Shown: piece after piece, positions 55,750-64,000 of the stretch
How positions within the stretch are numbered: the stretch's first letter is position 1
Layout: every line of letters starts with the position of its first letter
The notes under the pieces: model-generated
Databases searched by the model: none
What the model was told of the DNA's origin: nothing
What the model saw: the letters and a program-made list of their open reading frames with translations, nothing else
NCBI RefSeq assembly: GCF_025567265.1
Contig: NZ_JAOQJW010000006.1
Location: forward strand, 106,290-170,289
Direction of reading: 5' to 3'
DNA: 64,000 bases
Source of the DNA: Dorea_A amylophila
GTDB taxonomy: Bacteria; Bacillota; Clostridia; Lachnospirales; Lachnospiraceae
Made by a program: the position numbers and the translations under genes

Positions 55750-55950
55750 TTGCGGGGGCGCAGATGTCTAAAATGAACCTGTCAGAAACTGTGACTGCTG
55801 TGAGATAAACCAGAAGTCGTTGTCGTAAAATGTGGTAAGAAAATCGAGTGCGAAAGCAAGTGAAAAATCTCTGTGAAGTAGTGGCATACGCCATGCACGG
55901 CTCGGAAAAGAGTTCCCTCGCTGTAGGGCTGTCGCCCTATAAAATAGCAA

Positions 55951-55980
55951 AAAAAGACGCCTTTGCAGGGCGTCTTTTTT
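55951..55980 (+). terminator. Rho-independent terminator of the polysaccharide operon
   Basis: AAAAAGACGCC, loop TTTGCAG, GGCGTCTTTTTT: an 11-bp stem with a T-run. The A-rich left side makes it work on both strands. Confidence 0.85.
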
Positions 55981-56026
55981 CACCATTTTGCATGGCTTGT
56001 AGCGTTCACAAATTCTTCACAAATAA

Positions 56027-56069
56027 TTAGCACTCACCTCTTGACAGTGCTAACAAAAAGATGTAATGT
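56027..56069 (+). promoter_or_regulatory. CIRCE operator and clpB promoter
   Basis: TTAGCACTC-N9-CAGTGCTAA (56027-56053) matches the HrcA operator TTAGCACTC-N9-GAGTGCTAA with one change. A TTGACA (56041-56046) lies within it; TAATGT at 56064 is the best -10 at 17 bp. clpB is thus probably in the HrcA heat-shock regulon. Confidence 0.85.
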
Positions 56070-56110
56070 TATATTGCAAATAGAACAAGAGCAAAAAGGA
56101 GGTTGTCTAT

Positions 56111-58705
56111 ATGAATATAAATAAATTTACACAAAAATCACTGCAGGCTGTACAGAACTGTGAACGTATTGCAATGGACTATGGCAACCAGGAGATTGCA
56201 CAGGAGCATCTGCTCTATGCATTGCTGACACAGGATGACAGTTTGATTGCGAAATTGATGGAAAAGATGGGGCTGGATAAGAATCTCATCATTAACAGAG
56301 TAGAAGAAGCCATTCAGAAACGGCCAAAAGTTCAGGGCGGACAGCAGTATGTCGGACAGGATCTGAATAAAGCATTGATTCATGGTGAAGATGAAGCCAA
56401 AGCAATGGGAGATGAATATGTATCGGTAGAGCATCTCTTCCTTTCTATTATGAAATATGCAGGCAAAGAAGTAAAAGCACTTTTCCGTGAGATGGGCATT
56501 TCAAGAGAAGGATTCTTACAGGCACTTTCAACCGTCAGAGGCAATCAGAAAGTGACCAGTGATAACCCGGAAGATACCTATGATACATTGAATAAATATG
56601 GTACGGATCTGGTAGAAAGAGCAAGGGAACAGAAAATGGATCCGGTCATCGGACGTGATTCCGAGATCCGGAATGTGATTAGAATCCTTTCCCGTAAGAC
56701 AAAGAATAATCCAGTCCTCATCGGAGAACCTGGTGTAGGTAAGACTGCTGTTGTCGAAGGGCTTGCACAGCGTATCGTGCGCGGTGATGTACCGGAAGGC
56801 TTGAAAGAGAAGACGATCTTCTCTCTGGATATGGGAGCACTGGTAGCCGGTGCAAAATATCGTGGTGAATTCGAAGAACGTCTGAAAGCAGTACTGGAAG
56901 AAGTGAAGAACAGTGACGGAAGGATCATCCTGTTCATTGATGAATTACACACAATTGTCGGAGCAGGTAAGACAGACGGAGCTATGGATGCCGGTAATAT
57001 GTTAAAACCTATGCTGGCAAGAGGAGAATTGCACTGTATCGGCGCAACGACACTGGATGAATACCGTCAGTATATTGAAAAAGATGCAGCTCTTGAGAGA
57101 CGTTTCCAGCCGGTTATGGTAGAAGAACCAACCGTTGAAGATACCATCTCAATCCTTCGTGGACTGAAAGAGCGTTATGAAGTGTTCCACGGTGTAAAGA
57201 TTACAGACGGTGCATTGGTAGCAGCTGCAACCTTATCTGATCGTTACATTTCTGACCGTTTTCTTCCGGATAAGGCCATCGACCTTGTAGATGAGGCATG
57301 TGCACTGGTTAAAACAGAACTGGATTCTATGCCGGCAGAGATGGATGAATTGAATCGTAAGATTATGCAGATGGAGATTGAGGAAACTGCATTGAAGAAA
57401 GAAGATGACAGATTAAGTAAAGAACGTCTGGAACATTTACAGCAGGAACTGGCAGAACTCAGAGATGAATTTGCAGGAAAGAAAGCACAATGGGATAATG
57501 AAAAAGTCGGTATCGAGCGTGTTCAGAAACTCCGTGAAGCGATTGAACAGGTTAATAAAGATATAGAAAAGGCAAAGCATTCTTATGATCTGGAAAAGGC
57601 TGCAGAACTTCAGTATGGTAAACTGCCACAACTCCAGAAACAGTTAGAGGATGAAGAAGCCAAAGTAAAAGATGAAGATCTCTCACTGGTACATGAAAGT
57701 GTCAATGATGAAGAGATCGGAAGAATCGTATCCCGTTGGACTGGAATTCCTGTTGCAAAATTAAATGAAAGCGAAAGAAGCAAGACTTTACATTTGGGTG
57801 ATGAACTGCATAAGAGAGTTATTGGACAGGATGAAGCGGTAGAACTGGTAACAGAAGCCATCATCCGTTCCAAAGCAGGAATCAAAGATCCGACCAAACC
57901 AATCGGTTCGTTCCTGTTCCTTGGACCTACCGGTGTAGGTAAGACAGAGCTTGCAAAAGCACTGGCAGAGAATCTGTTTGATGATGAGAATAACATGGTA
58001 CGTATCGATATGAGTGAGTATATGGAGAAATATTCCGTGTCCCGTCTGATCGGAGCGCCTCCGGGATATGTCGGATACGATGAAGGTGGTCAGCTTACAG
58101 AAGCAGTCAGAAGAAGACCATATTCTGTCGTATTGTTTGATGAAGTGGAAAAGGCACATCCGGATGTATTCAATATTCTGTTACAGGTATTAGACGATGG
58201 ACGTATCACCGATTCACAGGGACGTACCGTAGATTTTAAGAATACGATACTGATCATGACATCTAATATCGGATCACAGTATCTGTTGGATGGAATGGAC
58301 GAAAATGGCAATATCAGTCAGGAAAGTCAGAGCGCAGTACTGGAAGATTTAAGAGCACACTTCAGACCGGAATTTTTGAACCGTCTGGATGAGACAATTA
58401 TGTTCAAACCATTGACGAAAGATAACATTTATGACATTATTGACTTATTAGTAGCGGATGTCAACAAACGTCTGGCTGATCGTGAGATTTCTATTTTCCT
58501 GACCGACGATGCGAAGAAATATGTCGTAGACGGAGGATATGATCCGAATTATGGTGCAAGACCACTGAAGCGATTTCTCCAGAAACACGTCGATACACTG
58601 GCAGCAAAACTGATGCTGCAGGGCGACGTAGGCGCACAGGATACGATCATCATAGATGTGGAAGACGGTAAGCTTGTGGCAAGGAGTCAGAGCGTGTGCG
58701 AATAA
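56111..58705 (+). CDS. clpB: ATP-dependent disaggregase ClpB
   Basis: 864 aa, normal ClpB length. N-domain with double Clp repeat (residues 1-145), AAA1 with Walker A GEPGVGKT (about 206) and GAGKTDGAMDAGN, the long coiled-coil middle domain (about 400-530) that separates ClpB from ClpC, and AAA2 with GPTGVGKT (about 605) and GAPPGYVGYDEGG. Works with DnaK to rescue aggregated proteins. AAAGGAGG precedes the ATG; the upstream CIRCE box implies HrcA control. Confidence 0.97.
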   Translation: MNINKFTQKSLQAVQNCERIAMDYGNQEIAQEHLLYALLTQDDSLIAKLMEKMGLDKNLIINRVEEAIQKRPKVQGGQQYVGQDLNKALIHGEDEAKAMGDEYVSVEHLFLSIMKYAGKEVKALFREMGISREGFLQALSTVRGNQKVTSDNPEDTYDTLNKYGTDLVERAREQKMDPVIGRDSEIRNVIRILSRKTKNNPVLIGEPGVGKTAVVEGLAQRIVRGDVPEGLKEKTIFSLDMGALVAGAKYRGEFEERLKAVLEEVKNSDGRIILFIDELHTIVGAGKTDGAMDAGNMLKPMLARGELHCIGATTLDEYRQYIEKDAALERRFQPVMVEEPTVEDTISILRGLKERYEVFHGVKITDGALVAAATLSDRYISDRFLPDKAIDLVDEACALVKTELDSMPAEMDELNRKIMQMEIEETALKKEDDRLSKERLEHLQQELAELRDEFAGKKAQWDNEKVGIERVQKLREAIEQVNKDIEKAKHSYDLEKAAELQYGKLPQLQKQLEDEEAKVKDEDLSLVHESVNDEEIGRIVSRWTGIPVAKLNESERSKTLHLGDELHKRVIGQDEAVELVTEAIIRSKAGIKDPTKPIGSFLFLGPTGVGKTELAKALAENLFDDENNMVRIDMSEYMEKYSVSRLIGAPPGYVGYDEGGQLTEAVRRRPYSVVLFDEVEKAHPDVFNILLQVLDDGRITDSQGRTVDFKNTILIMTSNIGSQYLLDGMDENGNISQESQSAVLEDLRAHFRPEFLNRLDETIMFKPLTKDNIYDIIDLLVADVNKRLADREISIFLTDDAKKYVVDGGYDPNYGARPLKRFLQKHVDTLAAKLMLQGDVGAQDTIIIDVEDGKLVARSQSVCE

Positions 58706-59883
58706 TATTTCACATAGATGTCAATTCAGCTTATCTTAGCTGGACTGCAGTAGAACAACTAAAGAATGGAGCGAAAGTGGATATCCGGACGATATCGGCG
58801 ATCATTGGCGGCGACCAGAAGTCCCGCCACGGTATCGTTCTGGCAAAATCCATTCCGGCAAAAAAATATGGCATTCGTACAGGGGAACCTGTTGCGAATG
58901 CCTTTCGTAAGTGTCCGAATCTGAAAAGTTATCCGCCGGATCACCAGATGTACCGCGAATACAGCCGGAGACTTATGGATTTCCTGCGTACCTACACGAC
59001 ACATATAGAACAGGTCAGTGTGGATGAATGTTACATGGATTTTACAGAAATCGCAGACTGGTTCACATCTCCTGTGGAAGGTGCGAATGAAATTAAAGAT
59101 GAGGTGTATAAAAGGTTCGGATTCACGGTAAATGTGGGGATATCTTCCAGAAAAGTTCTGGCAAAGATGGCATCCGACTTTGAAAAACCGAATAAAGTGC
59201 ACACGCTGTTCCCGGAAGAAGTTCCGGTGAAAATGTGGCCGCTGCCGATCGGAGAGTTATTTATGGCAGGTCGTTCCAGTGTAGAGACGATGAAGAAGCT
59301 GGAAATCTATACGATCGGAGATCTGGCGAATACAGATCCGGCGATTCTGGAATTACATCTAAAAAGTCATGGAAGAAAGTTATGGGAATTTGCCAACGGG
59401 CTCGATGATTCGGAAGTAGAAAGCGTCCGGGCAGAAGCAAAAGGAGTCGGTAATTCTACGACACTGCCAAAAGATCTGACAACAGAGGAAGAGGCATTGC
59501 CGGTGTTAAAAGATTTGGCTGCAAGCGTGGGTCAACGATTGCGAAAAGCCAGGCAGAAAGCCGGAATGGTCAGTGTGGAGATCAAGTATCACACTTTTAA
59601 TCAGGTGTCCCATCAGATGCAGATGGAGAAAGCATCGAACCAGGATCAGGATATTTACCGGAGCGCTATTGAATTATTCCGTGAATTGTGGAACGGAGAA
59701 CCTATCAGACTTCTTGGAATCCGGACGTCTAAATTATCGGAAGAAAGCGAACCGGAGCAGTTGAGTCTGTTCGATATGAAGTTCGAATCCGAAGAGATGA
59801 GGAAGAAAAAGAAAAACTTAAAAGAGGCATTAAAGAAATTAGAAGGAAAATACGGGGATGGGATTGTGAAAAAAGGATGGTAG
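58696..59883 (+). CDS. dinB: DNA polymerase IV (Y family)
   Basis: 395 aa from GTG 58696, overlapping clpB by ten bases, with AAGGAG ten bases upstream. Motifs HIDVNSAYLSW (metal Asp), VSVDECYMDF (catalytic Asp/Glu; Cys in place of the common Ala) and the little-finger domain after residue 240 (KGVGNSTTLP). Translesion polymerase. Read-through from clpB would place it under heat-shock control; no separate LexA box was noticed. The 3' end forms one arm of the terminator hairpin. Confidence 0.93.
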   Translation: MRIIFHIDVNSAYLSWTAVEQLKNGAKVDIRTISAIIGGDQKSRHGIVLAKSIPAKKYGIRTGEPVANAFRKCPNLKSYPPDHQMYREYSRRLMDFLRTYTTHIEQVSVDECYMDFTEIADWFTSPVEGANEIKDEVYKRFGFTVNVGISSRKVLAKMASDFEKPNKVHTLFPEEVPVKMWPLPIGELFMAGRSSVETMKKLEIYTIGDLANTDPAILELHLKSHGRKLWEFANGLDDSEVESVRAEAKGVGNSTTLPKDLTTEEEALPVLKDLAASVGQRLRKARQKAGMVSVEIKYHTFNQVSHQMQMEKASNQDQDIYRSAIELFRELWNGEPIRLLGIRTSKLSEESEPEQLSLFDMKFESEEMRKKKKNLKEALKKLEGKYGDGIVKKGW

Positions 59884-59902
59884 CAATCCCATCCCCGTAT
59901 TT
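59848..59902. terminator. Bidirectional terminator between dinB and the EIIA gene
   Basis: Two perfect 19-bp arms (59848-59866 and 59884-59902) with a 17-nt loop; A-run on the left and T-rich DNA on the right. The dinB stop at 59881-59883 lies in the loop, so the left arm is coding. Confidence 0.88.
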
Positions 59903-59905
59903 ATT

Positions 59906-60391
59906 TTAAAAACTACAGATAACAGTTTCGTTCTGAACAACATCCTGCCCGGTAAAGAATCTGACATCCGGGAAGTCTTCGCAATTCGTAAGAACAAAGA
60001 CGCATGCCGTGTCAAATCCCTCTGATTCAATAAATGATTTATCAAATTTTAAAAGTTTTGTTCCTGGTTTTACTTTCTGTCCCTCTTTTACAAGGATTTT
60101 GAAGCCTTTACCATTCAGACTCACGGTATCTAATCCGACGTGGATCAGAATTTCAGCTCCGTTTGCTAATGTCATGCCGACCGCATGATTTGACCCTTCG
60201 GCAACCATAGAGATAGTTCCGGCGCAAGGTGCACAGATAAGTTCCCCGGAAGGAATGATTGCAAGCCCGTCACCTAATGTTTTTGCAGAAAATACAGGAT
60301 CATTTACTTCTGTGATCGGAATTGTATTTCCTGATATAAATGCGTATACATCGTTTCCGGTGTCTTTTGATTTTCTTTTAAATAAACTCAT
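59906..60391 (-). CDS. PTS glucose-type EIIA domain protein, stand-alone
   Basis: 161 aa. Phosphorylated His in EILIHVGLDTV (about residue 90) and active-site features GDGLAIIPSGE and ICAPCAGTIS of EIIA-Glc. Overlaps the GH42 gene by four bases (ATGA), with GGAGG before the ATG. It could supply the phosphate step for a PTS permease lacking IIA, or regulate a non-PTS lactose permease; no permease is in the window. Confidence 0.92.
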   Translation of the reverse strand: MSLFKRKSKDTGNDVYAFISGNTIPITEVNDPVFSAKTLGDGLAIIPSGELICAPCAGTISMVAEGSNHAVGMTLANGAEILIHVGLDTVSLNGKGFKILVKEGQKVKPGTKLLKFDKSFIESEGFDTACVFVLTNCEDFPDVRFFTGQDVVQNETVICSF

Positions 60392-62418
60392 GATTTTACC
60401 TCCATCTGATAAATAAGTGTGCTGTATTCTTTGATCGTTCCATCGTATTTCCCAAACAAGATCTGTGCATGCCCGGGCAGTGTGAATGGGATTGGTGAAT
60501 CGGTATAGTTTTGGGCAAAGATGAATTCCTGGCGGCCGCTGCTTCTGCTGGATACCTCAATGCCTTCTGGAATGTGATCCATGATGACCGGGAGCTCCTG
60601 TTCCTGGATGATCTGTCTGTAAAAATCATAATAAAACGTATCTTCGGCGTCTGCACAAAGATAAAAAGCAAGGCCATCTCCATATTTGTGAACAGTTAAT
60701 GCAGGGTACCCGGCATAGAAATTATCGGCATACTGCATAAGAGGAACAGCGCCTTTTAATTGTACAAGATCACACAGATGTGTACAGAGATAGGTGGCAG
60801 GCAATGTCATAAAATTATTGCTGGCAGGAACCATATGGTTACATTGATTATCATATAATCCATCGATCTCTTCACTGCGGATACCAAGTACATCGATAAG
60901 ATGATGCGGGGTTCCGCCAAGGTGGCAGAGATCGGTTTCATTTACGATGCCGCTCCAGTAAGTCATGATAAGAATGCCGCCGTTTTGTACAAATGTTCTT
61001 AATTTTTGTTCAATGCCAGAACGGAACATATAAAGCATGGGAGCAGCAATGATCTGATAGCCGGTCAGATCCTGATCCATGTTGATAATATCGGTGTTCA
61101 GGCCGTTCTTACGGAATGCCTGATAAGATTTCAGAGCAGCTTCATGATAAAAAAGTCCCTCATTTCTTGGCCCTTTGGCATCTTCCATAGCCCAGCGGCT
61201 TTCCATATCATAGAGAACGGCAGCAGGTGCATGCACGGAAGAGGCCGGGACGTCGGCAGCGGTTAAAGTTTGTAATGCGATACCGGTATCTGTTACCTCG
61301 CGGAAAATGCGGGTGTCATCTCCGCCGTAATGATCTATCACGGCACCGTGGAACTTTTCAAAACTTCCGCGGCTTGCGCGGATCTGAAAGAATTGTGCGC
61401 TGTCTGAACCATGTGCAATTGCCTGCAGGCTTGCATTCATAAGAAGCCCCGGATGTTTGGCTTTACTTACTTTCTGCCAGTTTGGACTTGCTGGGCAGGA
61501 TTCCATAAGAAGGAATGGCTGCTGCTTCATACTTCGCATCAGATCATGCTGGAAGGCGGTATCGTATGCGGTATGGATATCGGAATCTTTATGCCAGGCC
61601 GGATAGCTGTCCCAGGAGATATAGTCTACGTGCTGGGCAAGCCGGTAATAATTCAGTCCTTTATAATCATCCATAAAATTCACGACCGTCGGCTGCATGG
61701 CACCGGCATCACGAAGAGCAGTGATTTCGTGACACATAAAATCTGTAGTCTGTTCTGTGACGAAACGTTTCCAGTCGAGATTCAGGCCATGAAGTCCTTT
61801 GTCGCCGATGGAAGACGGACTTTCTATCTGGTCAAATGAATTGTAAGTGTGACTCCAGAAGGTAGTCCACCAGGCGTGATTTAAAGCATCTATTGTATGA
61901 TATTTCTTTTTTAACCAGACACGAAATGCCTTCTGACACAATGGACAGTGACACTCGTCGCGGTATTCATTGGAAATGTGCCACATGATAACGGCAGGGT
62001 GATTCCGAAACGTTTCCGCGAGTTTCCGGTTGATTTTCCGTACCTTTTCTCTGTAAACAGGAGAAGTATAACAATGGTTATGTCTTTCGCCGTAGTGGTA
62101 ACGGACTCGGTCTTCGCGGACCCGGAGAACTTCTGGATATTTTTCGGCAAGCCAGCGTGGGCGTGCTCCGGACGGAGTTGCGAGAATGACTTGAATCCCG
62201 TTTTCGTATAGACGATTAATCGTATCAATCAGCCATTGAAAATGATAATGGTCTTCCTCTGGCTCCAGTACGGACCAGGAAAATACTCCCAAAGTTACCG
62301 TATTGATCCGGGCTTTTTTCATAAGTACAATATCTTTTTCTAATATATCCGGGCGGTCCAGCCATTGTTCCGGGTTGTAGTCACCGCCGTAGATAAATCC
62401 TTTTCTTAAAATGTTCAT
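60388..62418 (-). CDS. Family 42 beta-galactosidase
   Basis: 676 aa from ATG 62418 (AAAGG upstream; the longer frame to 62481 lacks a site). GH42 features: YGGDYNPEQW at the N-terminus, acid/base Glu in WHISNEY (about residue 147), the zinc-site CHCPLC right after it, nucleophile Glu in LLMESCPASPNW (about 307), then the trimerisation and beta domains. No signal peptide, so it acts on imported beta-galactosides. Operon with the EIIA gene. Confidence 0.95.
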   Translation of the reverse strand: MNILRKGFIYGGDYNPEQWLDRPDILEKDIVLMKKARINTVTLGVFSWSVLEPEEDHYHFQWLIDTINRLYENGIQVILATPSGARPRWLAEKYPEVLRVREDRVRYHYGERHNHCYTSPVYREKVRKINRKLAETFRNHPAVIMWHISNEYRDECHCPLCQKAFRVWLKKKYHTIDALNHAWWTTFWSHTYNSFDQIESPSSIGDKGLHGLNLDWKRFVTEQTTDFMCHEITALRDAGAMQPTVVNFMDDYKGLNYYRLAQHVDYISWDSYPAWHKDSDIHTAYDTAFQHDLMRSMKQQPFLLMESCPASPNWQKVSKAKHPGLLMNASLQAIAHGSDSAQFFQIRASRGSFEKFHGAVIDHYGGDDTRIFREVTDTGIALQTLTAADVPASSVHAPAAVLYDMESRWAMEDAKGPRNEGLFYHEAALKSYQAFRKNGLNTDIINMDQDLTGYQIIAAPMLYMFRSGIEQKLRTFVQNGGILIMTYWSGIVNETDLCHLGGTPHHLIDVLGIRSEEIDGLYDNQCNHMVPASNNFMTLPATYLCTHLCDLVQLKGAVPLMQYADNFYAGYPALTVHKYGDGLAFYLCADAEDTFYYDFYRQIIQEQELPVIMDHIPEGIEVSSRSSGRQEFIFAQNYTDSPIPFTLPGHAQILFGKYDGTIKEYSTLIYQMEVKS

Positions 62419-62598
62419 AAATATATACCTTTGTGTCCTTTCTGCTACTAAGAGTTTAAATGCTTTCCTGCGGAAGGACAAGAAGGGAAGCGTTCACATT
62501 TTTGCACAACCGCATGGCAAAAACACGGCTTTTTTTCGAATGAAAAGTGGGGTAGTATAACGATATCAGATCGATGCAGATCAGAAAGGAGCAAGAAT
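62419..62598. promoter_or_regulatory. Divergent regulatory region of GH42 and GH32 genes
   Basis: 180 bp. On the minus strand TGTGAACGCTTCCC (centre near 62494) looks like a catabolite-response (cre) element with two mismatches. No other operator is evident. Confidence 0.35.
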
Positions 62599-63921
62599 AT
62601 GGGAATGAGACCAAATTATCATATCTCACCGAAACATGGATTTTTGAATGATCCAAATGGTCTGGCACAGTTTCAGGGAAAGTATCATGTATTTTATCAA
62701 TGGCTTCCGGATGTTGTACCGCAGGGAAATAAGATCTGGCGGCATTGCGTGTCAGAAGATCTGATTCACTGGTCGGATCAGGGATGTGGGCTGAAACCGG
62801 AAGAGTGGTATGAAAAGAATGGATGTTATTCTGGTTCTGGAATTACAGAAGGAGACAGCTATTATCTGTTTTACACAGGAAATGTGAGAGATTCCGAAGG
62901 CGGCAGGGAAACTTATCAGTGTCTGGCAAGTTCTTCGGATGGAGTGAACTTTCATAAGGAAGGGCCTGTGGTATATCTTCCGGAAGGCTATACACCACAT
63001 TTCAGAGATCCAAAAGTATGGAAGAAGAATGGCCGCTGGTGGATGGTTGTCGGAGCACAGACAAAAGAGCTGAAAGGAAATGTAGCTTTATTTGTTTCGG
63101 ATGATTTGAAAAAATGGCAGTGGAAAGGTAATATGCTGGATTCTTCCATGGATTGGGGGTATATGTGTGAATGCCCGGATCTGGCAGACATGGGAGAAAG
63201 ACAATTCCTTATTGTGAGCCGTCAGAAAGAAGACGGATGCAAAGGGATGGTATTTGCCGGAATAATGGATTATGAACAGGGAAGATTCCATATAAGTGAA
63301 GACACAGGTGTACTTCTGGATGAGGGATTCGATTTCTATGCGCCACAGACATTTACTGATGAAAGTGGACGACGCCTTTTGATGGGATGGATCGGAGCAG
63401 GAGAGATTGAATATCAGATGAGTCAGCCGACCGTAAAAGAAGGATGGCTGCATGTGCTTACGATACCGCGGGAAGTATATGTGAAGAACGACCGGCTGTA
63501 TCAGAAGCCGGCAGAAGAATTAAAACATCTGAGAAAGAACGAAGAAAGCATTTGTGGAACCGGAGAGATTGCAATCGACAGACACTCAAAGTGCATGGAG
63601 ATATTGGCAGAGGGTCTGGAAAATCAGACGATCACATTTGATTTTGGTAAGGTGATCAAGTTCTTATATAAGAAAGAATCGGGAAATCTGCTTGTTTTCA
63701 GAAAGAAGTGGAATGGAGAAGGATATGATGAGAAAGAGATCCATCTGGATAAACTGGAAGATTTCAGAATCTATCTGGATCAGTCTACGGCAGAGATATT
63801 CCTGAATCAGGGTGAAAAAGTACTGACTATGAAGTCGTATTTCACAGAGGATACGTTGATCCATATGAATTCTGAACTGCAGATAAAAGTGAAAACATGG
63901 TTATTGGAGGAAGAAGATTGA
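62599..63921 (+). CDS. Family 32 beta-fructosidase / sucrose-6-phosphate hydrolase
   Basis: 440 aa. The three GH32 carboxylates are seen: FLNDPNG (nucleophile Asp, about residue 18), FRDPKVW (about 136) and CECPDL (acid/base Glu, about 193), in a five-blade propeller with a C-terminal beta-sandwich. No signal peptide, so a cytoplasmic sucrose, sucrose-6-P or fructo-oligosaccharide hydrolase. AAGGAG precedes the ATG. Divergent from the GH42 operon. Confidence 0.93.
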   Translation: MGMRPNYHISPKHGFLNDPNGLAQFQGKYHVFYQWLPDVVPQGNKIWRHCVSEDLIHWSDQGCGLKPEEWYEKNGCYSGSGITEGDSYYLFYTGNVRDSEGGRETYQCLASSSDGVNFHKEGPVVYLPEGYTPHFRDPKVWKKNGRWWMVVGAQTKELKGNVALFVSDDLKKWQWKGNMLDSSMDWGYMCECPDLADMGERQFLIVSRQKEDGCKGMVFAGIMDYEQGRFHISEDTGVLLDEGFDFYAPQTFTDESGRRLLMGWIGAGEIEYQMSQPTVKEGWLHVLTIPREVYVKNDRLYQKPAEELKHLRKNEESICGTGEIAIDRHSKCMEILAEGLENQTITFDFGKVIKFLYKKESGNLLVFRKKWNGEGYDEKEIHLDKLEDFRIYLDQSTAEIFLNQGEKVLTMKSYFTEDTLIHMNSELQIKVKTWLLEEED

Positions 63922-63967
63922 AAATGAGAAGTAGAGGGTATCCATTCCCTTAAGCACACGACAAATA

Positions 63968-63990
63968 AGCCATCTTTCGGTGGCTGCTTT
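63968..63990 (+). terminator. Terminator after the GH32 gene
   Basis: AGCCATC, loop TTTC, GGTGGCT (one T-G pair), followed by GCTTT. Short, about 46 bp after the stop. Confidence 0.6.
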
Positions 63991-64000
63991 AAAAATTGAA

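Larger units (their letters stand above)
55750..56110. other. Intergenic region between the polysaccharide operon and clpB
   Basis: 361 bp without a gene. It holds a short hairpin TAGGGC-TGTC-GCCCTA (55924-55939), a rho-independent terminator (55951-55980) and the CIRCE box with the clpB promoter (56027-56069). The first 170 bp show nothing recognisable. Confidence 0.6.

Noticed and set aside
62480..62510. Clear cre (CcpA) site between the GH42 and GH32 genes
   Set aside because: The best match has two mismatches to the consensus, so it is only mentioned as weak in the regulatory-region entry.
1..64000. CRISPR arrays, tRNA or rRNA genes
   Set aside because: No regularly spaced repeats and no cloverleaf or rRNA-like sequence were noticed on either strand.

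Overview
The window looks like a chromosome segment of a gut Firmicute of the Lachnospiraceae (Blautia / Dorea / Mediterraneibacter type). The evidence is strong AGGAGG ribosome sites, frequent TTG and GTG starts, low-to-moderate GC, a CIRCE box before clpB, and GH42/GH32 sugar genes. About 28.5 kb in the middle is an integrated mobile element; the flanks are ordinary chromosome. No rRNA, tRNA or CRISPR array is visible. All assignments come from reading motifs and gene order; no database search was run.

Left flank (1-6.6 kb): a DMT-family exporter cut by the window edge, a divergent LysR regulator, then a MoxR ATPase / VWA-protein pair followed by an intracellular-type subtilase. A long perfect hairpin sits on the VWA stop codon.

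Mobile element (about 6.61-35.11 kb): bounded by copies of a TTTGTAGCAATGAC repeat (one on the left, a cluster of related copies on the right). From left to right it carries TnpV, a D5/P4-type primase-helicase, a ParM-like actin with its partner, a small XRE repressor with two palindromic operators, a candidate oriT, MobC and a MobA-type relaxase whose 3' end overlaps the next gene out of frame by 449 bp. An AT-rich defence cargo follows: a methyltransferase-specificity fusion protein, HsdM, HsdS, HsdR, a complete Qat system (QatA KAP ATPase, QatB, QatC QueC-like, QatD TatD nuclease) and an AlbA/ATPase protein. The last part is a second XRE repressor, a promoter whose spacer is filled by a palindromic operator, a leader with an attenuator-like hairpin and several RNA-like stem-loops, and three tandem large serine recombinases. 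No type IV secretion genes are present, so this reads as an integrative mobilizable element carrying a defence island.

Right flank (35.1-64 kb): a Gfo/Idh/MocA oxidoreductase, a small Cys-tailed protein and an FMN alpha-hydroxy-acid oxidase; a YeiH-type exporter with a divergent LysR regulator; an MmcQ-MGMT fusion; and a YibE/F pair. An AgrC/AgrA-like two-component system then faces an 11-gene surface-polysaccharide-like operon. Its promoter has two direct repeats suited to a LytTR regulator. The operon holds a pseudo-receiver, a processive GT2 synthase, a bactofilin-LRR fusion, a DHHW/AlgJ-like protein with all catalytic positions changed, a VTC domain protein, DUF4956, CotH, UDP-GlcNAc 2-epimerase and a membrane-anchored alpha/alpha-toroid protein. 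This operon is the best candidate in the window for an undescribed system. Downstream are clpB (CIRCE controlled), dinB, a GH42 beta-galactosidase with a stand-alone EIIA-Glc domain, and a divergent GH32 fructosidase.
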